Of a stretch of DNA of 64,000 nucleotides, positions 55,691 through 64,000 are shown one piece after another. The stretch is from Methanobacterium sp. BRmetb2. Lineage in GTDB: Archaea; Methanobacteriota; Methanobacteria; Methanobacteriales; Methanobacteriaceae. The DNA lies in contig CP022705.1 of NCBI GenBank assembly GCA_003491285.1, positions 1,569,501-1,633,500 on the forward strand, written 5' to 3'. Numbering within the stretch: the first letter of the stretch is position 1; every line of letters starts with the position of its first letter. The notes below the pieces were generated by a model that saw only the letters and a list, made by a program, of their open reading frames with translations, was not told the DNA's origin and searched no databases. The position numbers were made by a program, and so were the translations under genes.

Positions 55691-58469
55691 GCTTACCTCT
55701 ACATTCACCAGAGTGAAGAATTTTTGATGATTTTTTCCCATTATAAAGATAATTTACAATGTCTTGATATCTTTTGGTAATTCCTTTTCTTTTCAGTTTC
55801 ATATTCGCAGTTAAATCACCAGATTCGATGGATAAATCATTGTACAATACTGTCCATCTTTTTATCTGTTCAGGATTTGATAATTTTGAGTTTAGAGAAA
55901 TAATGTTTTGATCCATTTTTTCGAAATTGACTTCCATGTCAGTTTCAATCCATAAAAGGGCGGAACAATATGGTTTTTTATCACCAACCACCATTGCTTC
56001 AGAAATATGGGGGATGTCCCGAAGTAGAGCCTCAATTTTTAGGGGGTTAATGGTTTTTCCATAAGAATTAATAATCACTTCCTTTTTACGGCCGGTAATT
56101 GTTAAATAACCTTCAGAATCCACAACTCCATAATCACCAGTTAAAAGCCATTCATCTTTAAACAAATGACTCGAATCTTTTTTAAAGTATCCTTTTGTTA
56201 CCTGGGGGCCTTTGACCAGTATTTCACCATCTTCAGCAGTATCAATAACAGTTTCAGGCAGAGGTTTTCCCACAGTTCCTATTTTATTACTCCCAACCCG
56301 GTTAATAGTCACCAGAGGAGCTTCAGTAAGACCGTAAGCATTGTGGACTTCCACTCTTAATTCATGATAATCCGTTAATAGGTCATCACTAACAGCTGCA
56401 GATCCAACTATAAGCTGTGAACATCGATTTAAACCAGTTTTTTTAAGTAAAAATCTCTTTAAAATTTTTCCAAGAACCGTTTTTACATAACTGATCCCTG
56501 TTTTTAAGTATAGTTTACCAAACAGGTTAGATGCAGTCTGGGACCAAACTTTTTCATAAAAACGGGGAACAGAAAAGAATATAACTGGTTTAACTTTAGG
56601 CAGCGCATACTTTAAATCCTGAAAATTCTCCAAAAAATATAATTTCAATGGAGCAGGAGCATAATAGGGAGAGTAAGTCCCAAGAATGCCTTCAACCACA
56701 TGATTCATTGGTAGAAAGGATAGATAAGACACTTCCTGGTTTCTATCCTTCCATGGGGGTAGTGATGCCAGAGTTTCTGCCATCCATCTAATATTATCAT
56801 GGTCAAATACCACTCCTCTTGGTTTACCAGTTGTCCCTGAGGTGTAGCGTATGGTGGCCACATCACTGAAATTCACTGGAGCAGTTAAATTACACTTTTC
56901 ATTTCTACCCACTTCCAGAAATTCCTTCCAGTTTAGAATGGATTGATTAAAACTTTTATTTTTATCAATAAAGGATATTAGAGGAATATTCAGTTCAAGT
57001 CGATTAATATCTTCCAAAATTTTTGGAGTACCTATAAAAAGAAGTTTAGCGTCGCTATCTTCTATAATTTGATTTATTTCATCCAGGGGACTGGTGTAAT
57101 ATAAGGGCACACTTACTCCGCCACACATCCCGATTGCTACATCCAAAATTAAGTACCGGGTACTGTTATATCCGACCAAGGCAACCCTATCCCCTTTTTC
57201 AATTCCTAAATGTTGGAGGGATTTTATTGCTTTAATTATGTCCTTTTTAATCTCGTCAGATGAAATTTCAATGCCTTTTCTATCTACAATGTCAAAATAT
57301 TTAATTGGTCTAGAACGGCTTTTCAGTCGAAACATTACTTGTTCATGTATAGTTCGCTCACTGCGGTGGAAAAATCCATAACGCACTGCAAATTCCAGAA
57401 TATTTGGTAGATACCTTTTCCAATCTAAATTATAAATTCCCAAAATTTCTTCAGTGTTATCCCTTAAGAACGCCCGGTTTTCATTAAAATAGGGCGAAAG
57501 GGTTATTAAAGTTTCAATTAAACGTTTATTTACAGGATTTAGATATTTTTTTATCCCTTCCAATCTATTAACTATTCCTGGGGGAATTTTAATAAATAAC
57601 GACTTAGAAATTTTAATATCTAATTTTTCATAAGCCCATCTATTTACAAATTCGATCAGCTCTTTAATGGTTGGTAAAGAGTCATAAGGTGCAGTAAGAT
57701 GGAATGTTTTCCCTTCAGCTCTCTTTTCAAAAGTTATAGTATTTACAGCTTCAGCAACGTAATCAACCGGGATCATATTAAGTTTCAATGATGAATCCAC
57801 AGGTACAATCCATAGTTGTTGATTTAAATACAGGCGCAATAAAACGTAAACAGTATTAAATGTTTTAATATATCCTTTAGTTGAATCTCCTACAATCATA
57901 CCCGGACGAATTATAGATTTAGGAATTATAGACTCTCTAACAACTACTTCAGATTCATATTTACTCTGCTCATAGTTGCTGGAAAAACCAAATTCATCGC
58001 TCAGGAATTCTTCCTTGATTGAACCTTCTCTTTTACCAGCCACATAGGCAGTGGATATATGAACAAAACGTTCCAATCCATGGTCAGCATGGACTTTCTC
58101 ACCCAGTTCAATTAGGTTAGATGTTCCTTTAACATTAATTTTCCTCAGTTCATCTAATGGGGCATCTAATCTTAGATCCGCTGCGCTGTTTATAATGTAA
58201 CTTAAATTTTTGATTAATTGGTCGTAATCATCTTCTTCAAGCCCCAAATATGGCTTTGAAATATCTCCTTTAAGAAGTTTAATGTCCTGTTTTAAAGCTT
58301 CTAAAATTTCCGGCCATTCCATCCATGACCTCATAAGGTGGTTTAAAGCTTGTTCATAAGTTTTTCCACGGACTAAAACTATGATTTTCTTCTTTTTTTC
58401 AATTAATTTCCTCATTATTTGGGTTCCTAAAAAACCAGTGGCCCCGGTTACTAATATTTGACCAGTCAT
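55680..58469 (-). CDS. fused extended-SDR reductase and AMP-dependent acyl ligase
   Basis: A 929-aa two-domain protein. Residues 1-370 are a thioester-reductase/male-sterility-type SDR with VTGATGFLGTQIM (7-19), HISTAYVAGKREG near 145 and YEQSKYESE near 180 (catalytic Tyr and Lys). Residues 395-929 are an AMP-forming acyl-CoA ligase with RYTSGTTGKPRGVVFD near 553 (P-loop), HNAYGLTEAP near 715, TGDYGVVDSEGYLTITGRKKE near 790 and a terminal Lys in NMKLKRKGI. There is no acyl-carrier domain between them. Carboxylic acid reductases have the opposite order with a carrier. The acid substrate is unknown. AGGT precedes the ATG. Confidence 0.85.
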   Translation of the reverse strand: MTGQILVTGATGFLGTQIMRKLIEKKKKIIVLVRGKTYEQALNHLMRSWMEWPEILEALKQDIKLLKGDISKPYLGLEEDDYDQLIKNLSYIINSAADLRLDAPLDELRKINVKGTSNLIELGEKVHADHGLERFVHISTAYVAGKREGSIKEEFLSDEFGFSSNYEQSKYESEVVVRESIIPKSIIRPGMIVGDSTKGYIKTFNTVYVLLRLYLNQQLWIVPVDSSLKLNMIPVDYVAEAVNTITFEKRAEGKTFHLTAPYDSLPTIKELIEFVNRWAYEKLDIKISKSLFIKIPPGIVNRLEGIKKYLNPVNKRLIETLITLSPYFNENRAFLRDNTEEILGIYNLDWKRYLPNILEFAVRYGFFHRSERTIHEQVMFRLKSRSRPIKYFDIVDRKGIEISSDEIKKDIIKAIKSLQHLGIEKGDRVALVGYNSTRYLILDVAIGMCGGVSVPLYYTSPLDEINQIIEDSDAKLLFIGTPKILEDINRLELNIPLISFIDKNKSFNQSILNWKEFLEVGRNEKCNLTAPVNFSDVATIRYTSGTTGKPRGVVFDHDNIRWMAETLASLPPWKDRNQEVSYLSFLPMNHVVEGILGTYSPYYAPAPLKLYFLENFQDLKYALPKVKPVIFFSVPRFYEKVWSQTASNLFGKLYLKTGISYVKTVLGKILKRFLLKKTGLNRCSQLIVGSAAVSDDLLTDYHELRVEVHNAYGLTEAPLVTINRVGSNKIGTVGKPLPETVIDTAEDGEILVKGPQVTKGYFKKDSSHLFKDEWLLTGDYGVVDSEGYLTITGRKKEVIINSYGKTINPLKIEALLRDIPHISEAMVVGDKKPYCSALLWIETDMEVNFEKMDQNIISLNSKLSNPEQIKRWTVLYNDLSIESGDLTANMKLKRKGITKRYQDIVNYLYNGKKSSKILHSGECRGKHEP

Positions 58470-58529
58470 TTTACAATACCTATTGTAATTTAATTTTTAA
58501 TAACTCAATTTTAAGTATTAAATTGATTT

Positions 58530-59759
58530 TTAAAGATTTCCCTGCTTTATAAACCTGTTAAGAAGAATTGGATTTTCTCGAGCCCTTTCCACGTGCTGTA
58601 AGAATCCCTTCTTTAAAATCTTCCTTAGATCATTCGGTTTTTCTATTAACTCATGGGAAATTTTTTTTATTTTTTTCCAGGCATCTTTTTCTTCATAATC
58701 AATAAAATAATCATCATAAATTTTTAATTCTTGATAAAAAGTCTTTAAACGAGTGTCATGTCCTATTGCAATTTGGGGAACCGCTTTTTTCAAGGATAAT
58801 ACTCCTGCATGGTATCTGGAGGTGATTAGAAGATCAAGGTTTTGAAGGATACCTGTCATCTGGGAAGCATTATATTCACTGGAAGAAAAAATACGCACTT
58901 GTTTTCTATTTTTCATTTTTTCCAATACTGCACCAGCCAGTGGGTTATCCACATCTTCCATACAAATTAAAGCTATGTTTTTACCATATTTTTCAATGAT
59001 TCCATCTGCCATATGAGCCCATCTATGAGCCAGTTTATCACTGGATTTTAGATGTTCTGGCGATCTGGAAAAATAGTAGGGCCATTTGTAACAATATTCT
59101 TTTTTACCCCATAAACGCATTTGCACTGGCCAGAGATGGAAATCCACCACGGCCAACCCAACAAATCCATTATTGCTGGTCCAAATTTTGTCTAAAAGTT
59201 GTTCATCTTCCTTGTAAATGTTGAAGGTAAATGCACAATCTGCAGTCACTTTCATGGGGGCAGTAACTCCTATTGATCTTAGGATTTCTGCTGCGGCATG
59301 GGTTCTGGTAATTATTAGACTGGTTTTACTGGCTTCTTTTTTCACTTTTTCCTGGTTAGATAGAGATAGATGTCCCGCATCTACACCGTAGGCTACACAT
59401 GGTTTATTATGTTTATAGGCATATTTTGTACTCCATAGAAAGGCAGTAAGTAGTGCAGAACTCCAGGTGTCCATATAGCAGCTGCCTTCCACCAGAAGGA
59501 TTAGATCATTTTTTTTAACTAGACGAATTAGAGATAGGTGAAAAATGCTGGGAATAGCTTTTATACGTATGTTAGGGCCTTCATCAAGATAACGCCTTAA
59601 ATTTTTTTCATTCAATGTGGGAATGGTAATTAAAACTTCAGGGCCTAATAATTTTTTAACATCTTCTATTATGGATAAGAGTCGGGCTTCAGAGCCGGTG
59701 TTATTGGCGCCATTGTATCCTACCAGAAGTACCTTTTTAATTTCCTTATTTAATGTCAT
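58530..59759 (-). CDS. polysaccharide pyruvyl transferase family protein
   Basis: A 409-aa protein of the WcaK/CsaB family, which transfers pyruvate to sugars to form ketals. VLLVGYNGANNTGSEARLLSIIED near residue 11 is the family start, VEGSCYMDTW near 80, CVAYGVDAGHL near 115, CLTADC-like TADCAFTF near 168 and the C-terminal LITSRYHAGVLSLKKAVPQIAIGHD near 312 are conserved. It is the first gene of the operon; GAGGTAGAT precedes the ATG. It suggests that the operon product modifies a surface glycan or lipid. Confidence 0.85.
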   Translation of the reverse strand: MTLNKEIKKVLLVGYNGANNTGSEARLLSIIEDVKKLLGPEVLITIPTLNEKNLRRYLDEGPNIRIKAIPSIFHLSLIRLVKKNDLILLVEGSCYMDTWSSALLTAFLWSTKYAYKHNKPCVAYGVDAGHLSLSNQEKVKKEASKTSLIITRTHAAAEILRSIGVTAPMKVTADCAFTFNIYKEDEQLLDKIWTSNNGFVGLAVVDFHLWPVQMRLWGKKEYCYKWPYYFSRSPEHLKSSDKLAHRWAHMADGIIEKYGKNIALICMEDVDNPLAGAVLEKMKNRKQVRIFSSSEYNASQMTGILQNLDLLITSRYHAGVLSLKKAVPQIAIGHDTRLKTFYQELKIYDDYFIDYEEKDAWKKIKKISHELIEKPNDLRKILKKGFLQHVERARENPILLNRFIKQGNL

Positions 59760-59870
59760 ATCTACCTCGTTGAGTCATTTTTTAAATTGATTTTTATACT
59801 TTATTCATCTACAAATCTTGATCTATTTAAGATAATTATCTTTGAAATAAATTTATTATTTAACCAATAT

Positions 59871-60632
59871 TTATTCTGATTTAGAGAAAAAATCCAGAGT
59901 TAGAGATTTGTCCTTTTCAAGTTCTCTGGGGGGTTCTAATTCTTTAAATTCTAATTCATATTTTTTCAGTAATTCTAATGCCTCATCCGTAACTGAAGGG
60001 GCTACCAATAATCCTCGAACTGGATTTTTATGATCTAAAAATGTGTCAATATATCTTTTTAATTGTTTTACTGCATTTACACCGGCACGCCGGCTTTTGA
60101 ATTCTAAGATCATTAAATTTCCATTTTTATCTTTTCCCAATATATCTATAAACCCATTTGAAGTAGAATATTCTGTTGAAGTTGCCCTAAAACCACTTTC
60201 TATTATTTCAGGATTTTTATATACTAAATCCACCATATCTTGTTCGTATCCCGCTAATTCTAATGATTTAGTATCTGTTCCTATGTGATATGATGATATG
60301 TGGGCCTGGTATATTTCAACTTCTAATTTTTCTTTGGGTTTCTTTCTTGAACCAGTTATGGTTACTTTATCATCAACTAATCCCACTTTGAACTTTGTCT
60401 TGGGAGGCTGCCAGTTAACTGGCTCAAGATTTACATCTTGATGTATCAGGAATGAACCATCACTCTTTATAATAATAGTTCTCTCGCCTAATCCCAATCT
60501 ACTAATTGCTCTGCCTTTGTATTGTACCTCGCAACATGCATTTAATATAAGAAAAGCTTTTTTGTTTAATGCTTCATCAATAAAATTCAACAATTCTTCT
60601 GATTTAAGATTTTTTTCTACCCTAAATTTCAT
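59871..60632 (-). CDS. nucS: endonuclease NucS
   Basis: NucS (EndoMS) cuts mismatched or branched DNA in many archaea that lack MutS/MutL. The N-terminal DNA-binding part contains [22 protein letters not shown] and [20 protein letters not shown]. The nuclease domain carries the catalytic Asp/Glu-x-Lys motif in [22 protein letters not shown] near residue 160-182 followed by AVKQLKRYI. Neither possible start (60632 or 60671) has a clear ribosome-binding site; the inner ATG keeps the usual N-terminus. It stands alone. Confidence 0.88.
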   Translation of the reverse strand: MKFRVEKNLKSEELLNFIDEALNKKAFLILNACCEVQYKGRAISRLGLGERTIIIKSDGSFLIHQDVNLEPVNWQPPKTKFKVGLVDDKVTITGSRKKPKEKLEVEIYQAHISSYHIGTDTKSLELAGYEQDMVDLVYKNPEIIESGFRATSTEYSTSNGFIDILGKDKNGNLMILEFKSRRAGVNAVKQLKRYIDTFLDHKNPVRGLLVAPSVTDEALELLKKYELEFKELEPPRELEKDKSLTLDFFSKSE

Positions 60633-60822
60633 ATGAATTTTTAGGACGGCAAAAGTAATTAATTCTTTCATTTAATACTTTTAAACTGGTAAATCATACT
60701 AATATTAATTTTCATTATATTAATTATTATTTAAAGAGTAATACTAATATTATATTCTTAAAGGCAGATTATTAAGTAAAGATTGTATGTTGGTTAATCC
60801 TAATCTGCAAATTTTATTGTTT

Positions 60823-61890
60823 TTATAATTCAAGCAGGCTTAATACTCCTCTTCGACTCAAAATCGTTAATATAAAAAATCCCAGCAGGGATAACCATAA
60901 AATTAATGCTCCATATGTCATTTTTTTCGATCTTTTAAGTTTCACAGGATCAATAGGTCTTATTTTTTGTTGGTAAAAAGTTATTACGCCTGCGAGGTTT
61001 ACACATATCAGGTTGACCAAAAATAATAGCAGTGCTCCACTAGCAAGATAAAAATTACCAGAGCCTATTAAAAGACCAAAACTAACCAGCGGCGGCAATA
61101 ATGCAACAGCAACCATTACACCAATTAGGGTAGTTCTAAATCCAACTATCAACGCCAGAGCACCTACAATACCTGAAGAAAATGCCAGTGTGACACTTCC
61201 AAGACCTACACTAGTTCTTAATAGCAGTTCTGGGATGGAAGTATCCACAGGAAAGGTTAAACCCAAAAATATGGAGATGATCAGTGACGTGATAATTCCG
61301 ACCATGGTAGTTTTTATACCATTTAAAGCCAGATCTACATCTCCCAGGACAGTTGCAAGTGATAAAGCAACATTTGGACCTAATAATGGGGCAATAACCA
61401 TGGCACCTATTATAACTGCGACATTATTATTAAGAATACCAATGGAAGCTACAATTGAAGATAAAACAATCATTATAATGTAAATATTTGATGTTCGACT
61501 AATGTCCGAAACATCAGAATAAATTTCTTGACGACTCAACCTATCAGCAAGTTCTTGGGGTGTAAGACGTTCTAATAGTTCTTCAAGAATAAAACCCTCT
61601 TCCTCTTCGTCCTGACTATCTAATGAAAGATTTACTGGAGTTTCAGGCAGGGGAAGCGCGGCTTCAACAGGCATAAGAATGGTTCTAAAATCAGGTAAAT
61701 GTGAAAATTCTTTTTGTAAAAAGTTTAGAATGGTTTCTGTTTTTTCCCGACGAATAAGAATATTAATCAGTACTTTCTCATCTGGAAGTTCCACATTCCA
61801 AGTGGCAAGAGCATTATACTTTTTTAGAATTTCATCCAGATTTCTCCCATTTTTCGCCGGAAGAATTAATAGGATCAGACGATATGCCAT
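60823..61890 (-). CDS. DUF389 (TIGR00341-like) membrane protein
   Basis: A 355-aa membrane protein. Residues 1-90 are a soluble ferredoxin-like fold (LILLILPAKNGRNLDEIL), 90-130 are acidic, and 135-350 hold about six hydrophobic segments with the conserved IGILNNNVAVIIGAMVIAPLLGPNVALSLA and ALALIVGFRTTLIGVMVAVALLPPLVSFGLLIG segments. The function of this family is not known. GGGGGT precedes the ATG. No partner is nearby. Confidence 0.85.
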   Translation of the reverse strand: MAYRLILLILPAKNGRNLDEILKKYNALATWNVELPDEKVLINILIRREKTETILNFLQKEFSHLPDFRTILMPVEAALPLPETPVNLSLDSQDEEEEGFILEELLERLTPQELADRLSRQEIYSDVSDISRTSNIYIIMIVLSSIVASIGILNNNVAVIIGAMVIAPLLGPNVALSLATVLGDVDLALNGIKTTMVGIITSLIISIFLGLTFPVDTSIPELLLRTSVGLGSVTLAFSSGIVGALALIVGFRTTLIGVMVAVALLPPLVSFGLLIGSGNFYLASGALLLFLVNLICVNLAGVITFYQQKIRPIDPVKLKRSKKMTYGALILWLSLLGFFILTILSRRGVLSLLEL

Positions 61891-62119
61891 GATATTTTAC
61901 CCCCACTTAAAATTTTAATTTAATAAGAATATATCTGGAGGTTATTAATTAAATAATTTTTAATAATTGAAGGATAACAGTATTTAATATCATTAAAAAA
62001 ATATTTTGAATAAATAAGAGTTAAAACAATAATCATCTCATCAAAATTTCATAAGTAAGTAATTTTCAGGTTAAATGGAATTATTCTCCATATTCAATAA
62101 CCCCATTAAAGGTTAGCTA

Positions 62120-63544
62120 ATGTCGCATAAAGAACATTTTCAGATAGCTACTGAAGTTTCTCCTGCATACCTCAATGAAATTCTAGATTTTATGAAGAAA
62201 TACTATCTGAAAGCACAGCCCGAAAACTTCTCCAACATAAAAGTTATCATGGAAAAGGGTGTTAAAGCTTTATTTTTCACCATAAAACCCCAAAAACGCC
62301 ACGAAAACCAGGAAGTAAATGTGAAAGTGCTGGCAGAAAATCCAATAAGAGTAGAGGTAACCAGCTCCAAATTAAATAAAAAAACGTTAATTGAATTAAA
62401 AGAAGATCTCACTATTCTAATCCAGTTATACGAGGACAATGTAAGAAAATCCACGCTTTACTTTGCATGGGTTGAGGGAGAAGAAATAATTCCAGAATCT
62501 AAACCTTCCAAACGTAAAAAAGCTTCAAAAAGACTATTTGGGAGCAGTTTACTTCTATTATATGCATTATTTTTCATTTTTAACATTATACTATTTATTT
62601 TCTTTGGCCTTTATGCGGTTATAGGAATCTTAGGAATTCAACTTGTGATTGTTTTATTCGCCGATAAAATTCTTCTTAGAACGGCTGATTGGAATATCAC
62701 CCCTGAAAATCCCTATGTTCACATTGTACAGTATCAACTGCCGGTGGAGGAATTTACAGAGTTCCAAGAAAAATTTGGTGAAGAAACCATTATTAAGATG
62801 AAGACGGAAATTTACAGTAAAACTTTGGAAAAAGGATTAGAACCGACTTGTGAACTGGGTGAGGAAATATTTTCCAAATATGGCTTTCAATGTAATCCTG
62901 AAGTTAAATCCAGCCAGAAAGTAAACATATACAGCATTGTCAAAGAAGCAGTTGAAAAATTTGACATGCCCATGCCCCAGATAGTTATCTCCAACAATAT
63001 GCTACCTAACGCCGCTGCCACCGGTCCAAGTCCAAGTAGAGGCTTAGTTTTGATAACTACTGGCCTTTTACTCCAACTCACTGACGAAGAAGTTTTAACT
63101 GTAGTTGGCCATGAATTAGGGCATTTGCAGGGACGTGATCCTATAATACTATTTGGATTAGTTTCTGGAGAGTTTATACTACGTTTAACTATTTTACTTC
63201 CAATAGTTCTAATTTCACCATTAATATATCTATTTGTTGCGATGGGAATGATATTTTTCATTGCTAAATTCTTTGAAACCAGAGCAGATCTGATTTCAGC
63301 CATTAAAATTGGAAAACCCAAGGTCCTTGCAGAAGCTCTTAGAAAAATTGGCTACCAAAAGCTGCAACATGAAAGGGGATCTGCAACTAAGATTTTAGGA
63401 TGGACCATGTGGGATCCTCATCCCCCTATCTATTTTAGAGTAGATAGACTGGAAGATTTAGAAGATCCATCCAGTATAAAATATCCTCTAATAGAATCGG
63501 CTAAAGATGTCTTCAGGGGATTTTTCAATGTTTTTAAATATTGA
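62120..63544 (+). CDS. M48-family membrane zinc metalloprotease (HtpX-like)
   Basis: A 474-aa protein. Residues 1-135 are a cytoplasmic domain unlike standard HtpX, followed by two transmembrane helices (about 145-190). The peptidase region has the PMPQIVISNNMLPNAAATGPSPS segment near 275 (as in HtpX) and VVGHELGHLQGRDP, with the zinc motif HELGH at residues 331-335. FFETRADLISA near 390 holds the third zinc ligand Glu. It should degrade misfolded membrane proteins. The N-terminal extension lengthens the protein beyond usual HtpX (about 290 aa). Confidence 0.85.
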   Translation: MSHKEHFQIATEVSPAYLNEILDFMKKYYLKAQPENFSNIKVIMEKGVKALFFTIKPQKRHENQEVNVKVLAENPIRVEVTSSKLNKKTLIELKEDLTILIQLYEDNVRKSTLYFAWVEGEEIIPESKPSKRKKASKRLFGSSLLLLYALFFIFNIILFIFFGLYAVIGILGIQLVIVLFADKILLRTADWNITPENPYVHIVQYQLPVEEFTEFQEKFGEETIIKMKTEIYSKTLEKGLEPTCELGEEIFSKYGFQCNPEVKSSQKVNIYSIVKEAVEKFDMPMPQIVISNNMLPNAAATGPSPSRGLVLITTGLLLQLTDEEVLTVVGHELGHLQGRDPIILFGLVSGEFILRLTILLPIVLISPLIYLFVAMGMIFFIAKFFETRADLISAIKIGKPKVLAEALRKIGYQKLQHERGSATKILGWTMWDPHPPIYFRVDRLEDLEDPSSIKYPLIESAKDVFRGFFNVFKY

Positions 63545-63619
63545 TAACTGATTAAAATTTTTTTAAGTTTAGATTATTTGAATTAGAAATATCCAGATTA
63601 ACATAAGTTAGGTGTTAAT

Positions 63620-64000
63620 ATGCCGGAATTACCCAGTGTCGAAGTTTATAAGCAGTATTTTGATTCATGTTCATTAAATCAGATCATTAAGAGTGTTAAC
63701 TTCGAAAGCAAAGAAATATTAACTGAAAAACCCGCCAGATTCCGGAAAGTTTTAGATGGGTGTTGGTTTACTTCCAGTGGCCGTTATGGGAAATATCTTT
63801 TTGCCCATTTAGATAATGGTTACTCATTGATAATGCATTTTGGCATGACTGGCTTCCTGGAATATGATTCAATCCCCTTAAGAAATCCCTACAGCCGATT
63901 TTCCATTCATTTCCAGAATAAACATGTTTTAGCTTTTATTGACCCTCGAAAGTTTGGAAAGATAGGTTTGACCCGGTCAATTGACGATTTCATAACCAAA
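63620..64000 (+). CDS. formamidopyrimidine-DNA glycosylase / endonuclease VIII family, 3' end cut by window
   Basis: The first 127 codons of an Fpg/Nei-type base excision repair glycosylase. It starts PELPSVEVYKQYF, with the N-terminal Pro nucleophile and Glu of the family (usual form PELPEVE). RYGKYLFAHLDNGYSLIMHFGMTG and FIDPRKFGKIGLT match the lysine- and DNA-binding regions of Fpg. The C-terminal zinc finger lies outside the window. GGTG stands five bases before the ATG at 63620. It follows the HtpX-like gene by 75 bases. Confidence 0.85.
   Translation, partial: MPELPSVEVYKQYFDSCSLNQIIKSVNFESKEILTEKPARFRKVLDGCWFTSSGRYGKYLFAHLDNGYSLIMHFGMTGFLEYDSIPLRNPYSRFSIHFQNKHVLAFIDPRKFGKIGLTRSIDDFITK

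Noticed and set aside
1..64000. tRNA or rRNA genes
   Set aside because: No intergenic region showed a cloverleaf with a GTTCRA-type T loop or an rRNA core sequence on reading through both strands.

Overview
The window is 64 kb of AT-rich archaeal chromosome, most likely from a mesophilic methanogen of the order Methanobacteriales (Methanobacterium-like). The evidence is indirect, because no methanogenesis gene lies here. It includes a MsvR-type V4R regulator, a NucS endonuclease, an Lhr-type helicase with its phosphoesterase, a methanogen-type CobN/ChlID chelatase pair, a short archaeal-type hybrid-cluster protein, archaeal TATA boxes with leaderless starts, and many GGTGAT or GGAG ribosome-binding sites. 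I found no rRNA, tRNA, CRISPR array or intact insertion sequence.

Layout. 1-711 is AT-rich and has no gene I can support. 712-5304 is a surface-sugar region: an FkbM methyltransferase and the complete dTDP-L-rhamnose operon in the order rmlD-rmlA-rmlC-rmlB on the minus strand. 5.5-13.5 kb holds a SIS sugar isomerase-like protein, a Nudix hydrolase, a Na+/H+ antiporter, a polymerase-like membrane protein, an isoprenylcysteine methyltransferase-like protein and a divergent HisG. 13.9-22.2 kb has many small accessory proteins (HEAT, TPR, PRC-barrel, zinc ribbon, lipoprotein, DUF308) plus a SagB-type oxidoreductase, TrmO and a cyclase. 22.2-31.2 kb has a broken secreted glycosidase-like gene, a methyltransferase, a possible HEPN protein, a 14-TM exporter, a sensor kinase and two hydrolases. 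31.3-36.9 kb encodes a CobN-like chelatase subunit and a fused ChlI/ChlD ATPase. 37.1-40.3 kb is a redox-stress module with hcp divergent from an msvR-like regulator. 40.3-51.5 kb has a yeast-type cytosine deaminase, Lhr and its phosphoesterase, HEAT, DsrE, a glutamine-synthetase-like ligase with a nitrilase, and a MoxR/VWA pair. 51.7-64 kb has a GIN-domain lipoprotein, a PAP2 phosphatase, a compact four-gene operon with an unusual reductase-adenylating enzyme fusion, NucS, a DUF389 membrane protein, an HtpX-like protease and the 5' part of an Fpg/Nei glycosylase.

Points that deserve most attention: (1) three tandem promoter-operator units, each a TGTTCG-N-CGAACA-type palindrome followed about 42 bp later by a TATA box, between hcp and the msvR-like gene; (2) a candidate structured small transcript at about 21.43-21.56 kb, in which a strong ribosome-binding site and ATG of a 22-codon ORF sit in the loop of a 16-bp hairpin; (3) a 13-bp perfect inverted repeat joining the 5' and 3' untranslated regions of the DUF308 gene, followed by 14-bp repeats with a 30-31 bp period; (4) the 53.8-59.8 kb operon with a reductase-AMP-ligase fusion in reversed domain order; (5) two intact genes (DsrE, nitrilase) with no canonical start codon where homology and signals place their starts. 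All functional calls come from reading the sequence and from family knowledge; no searches were run.
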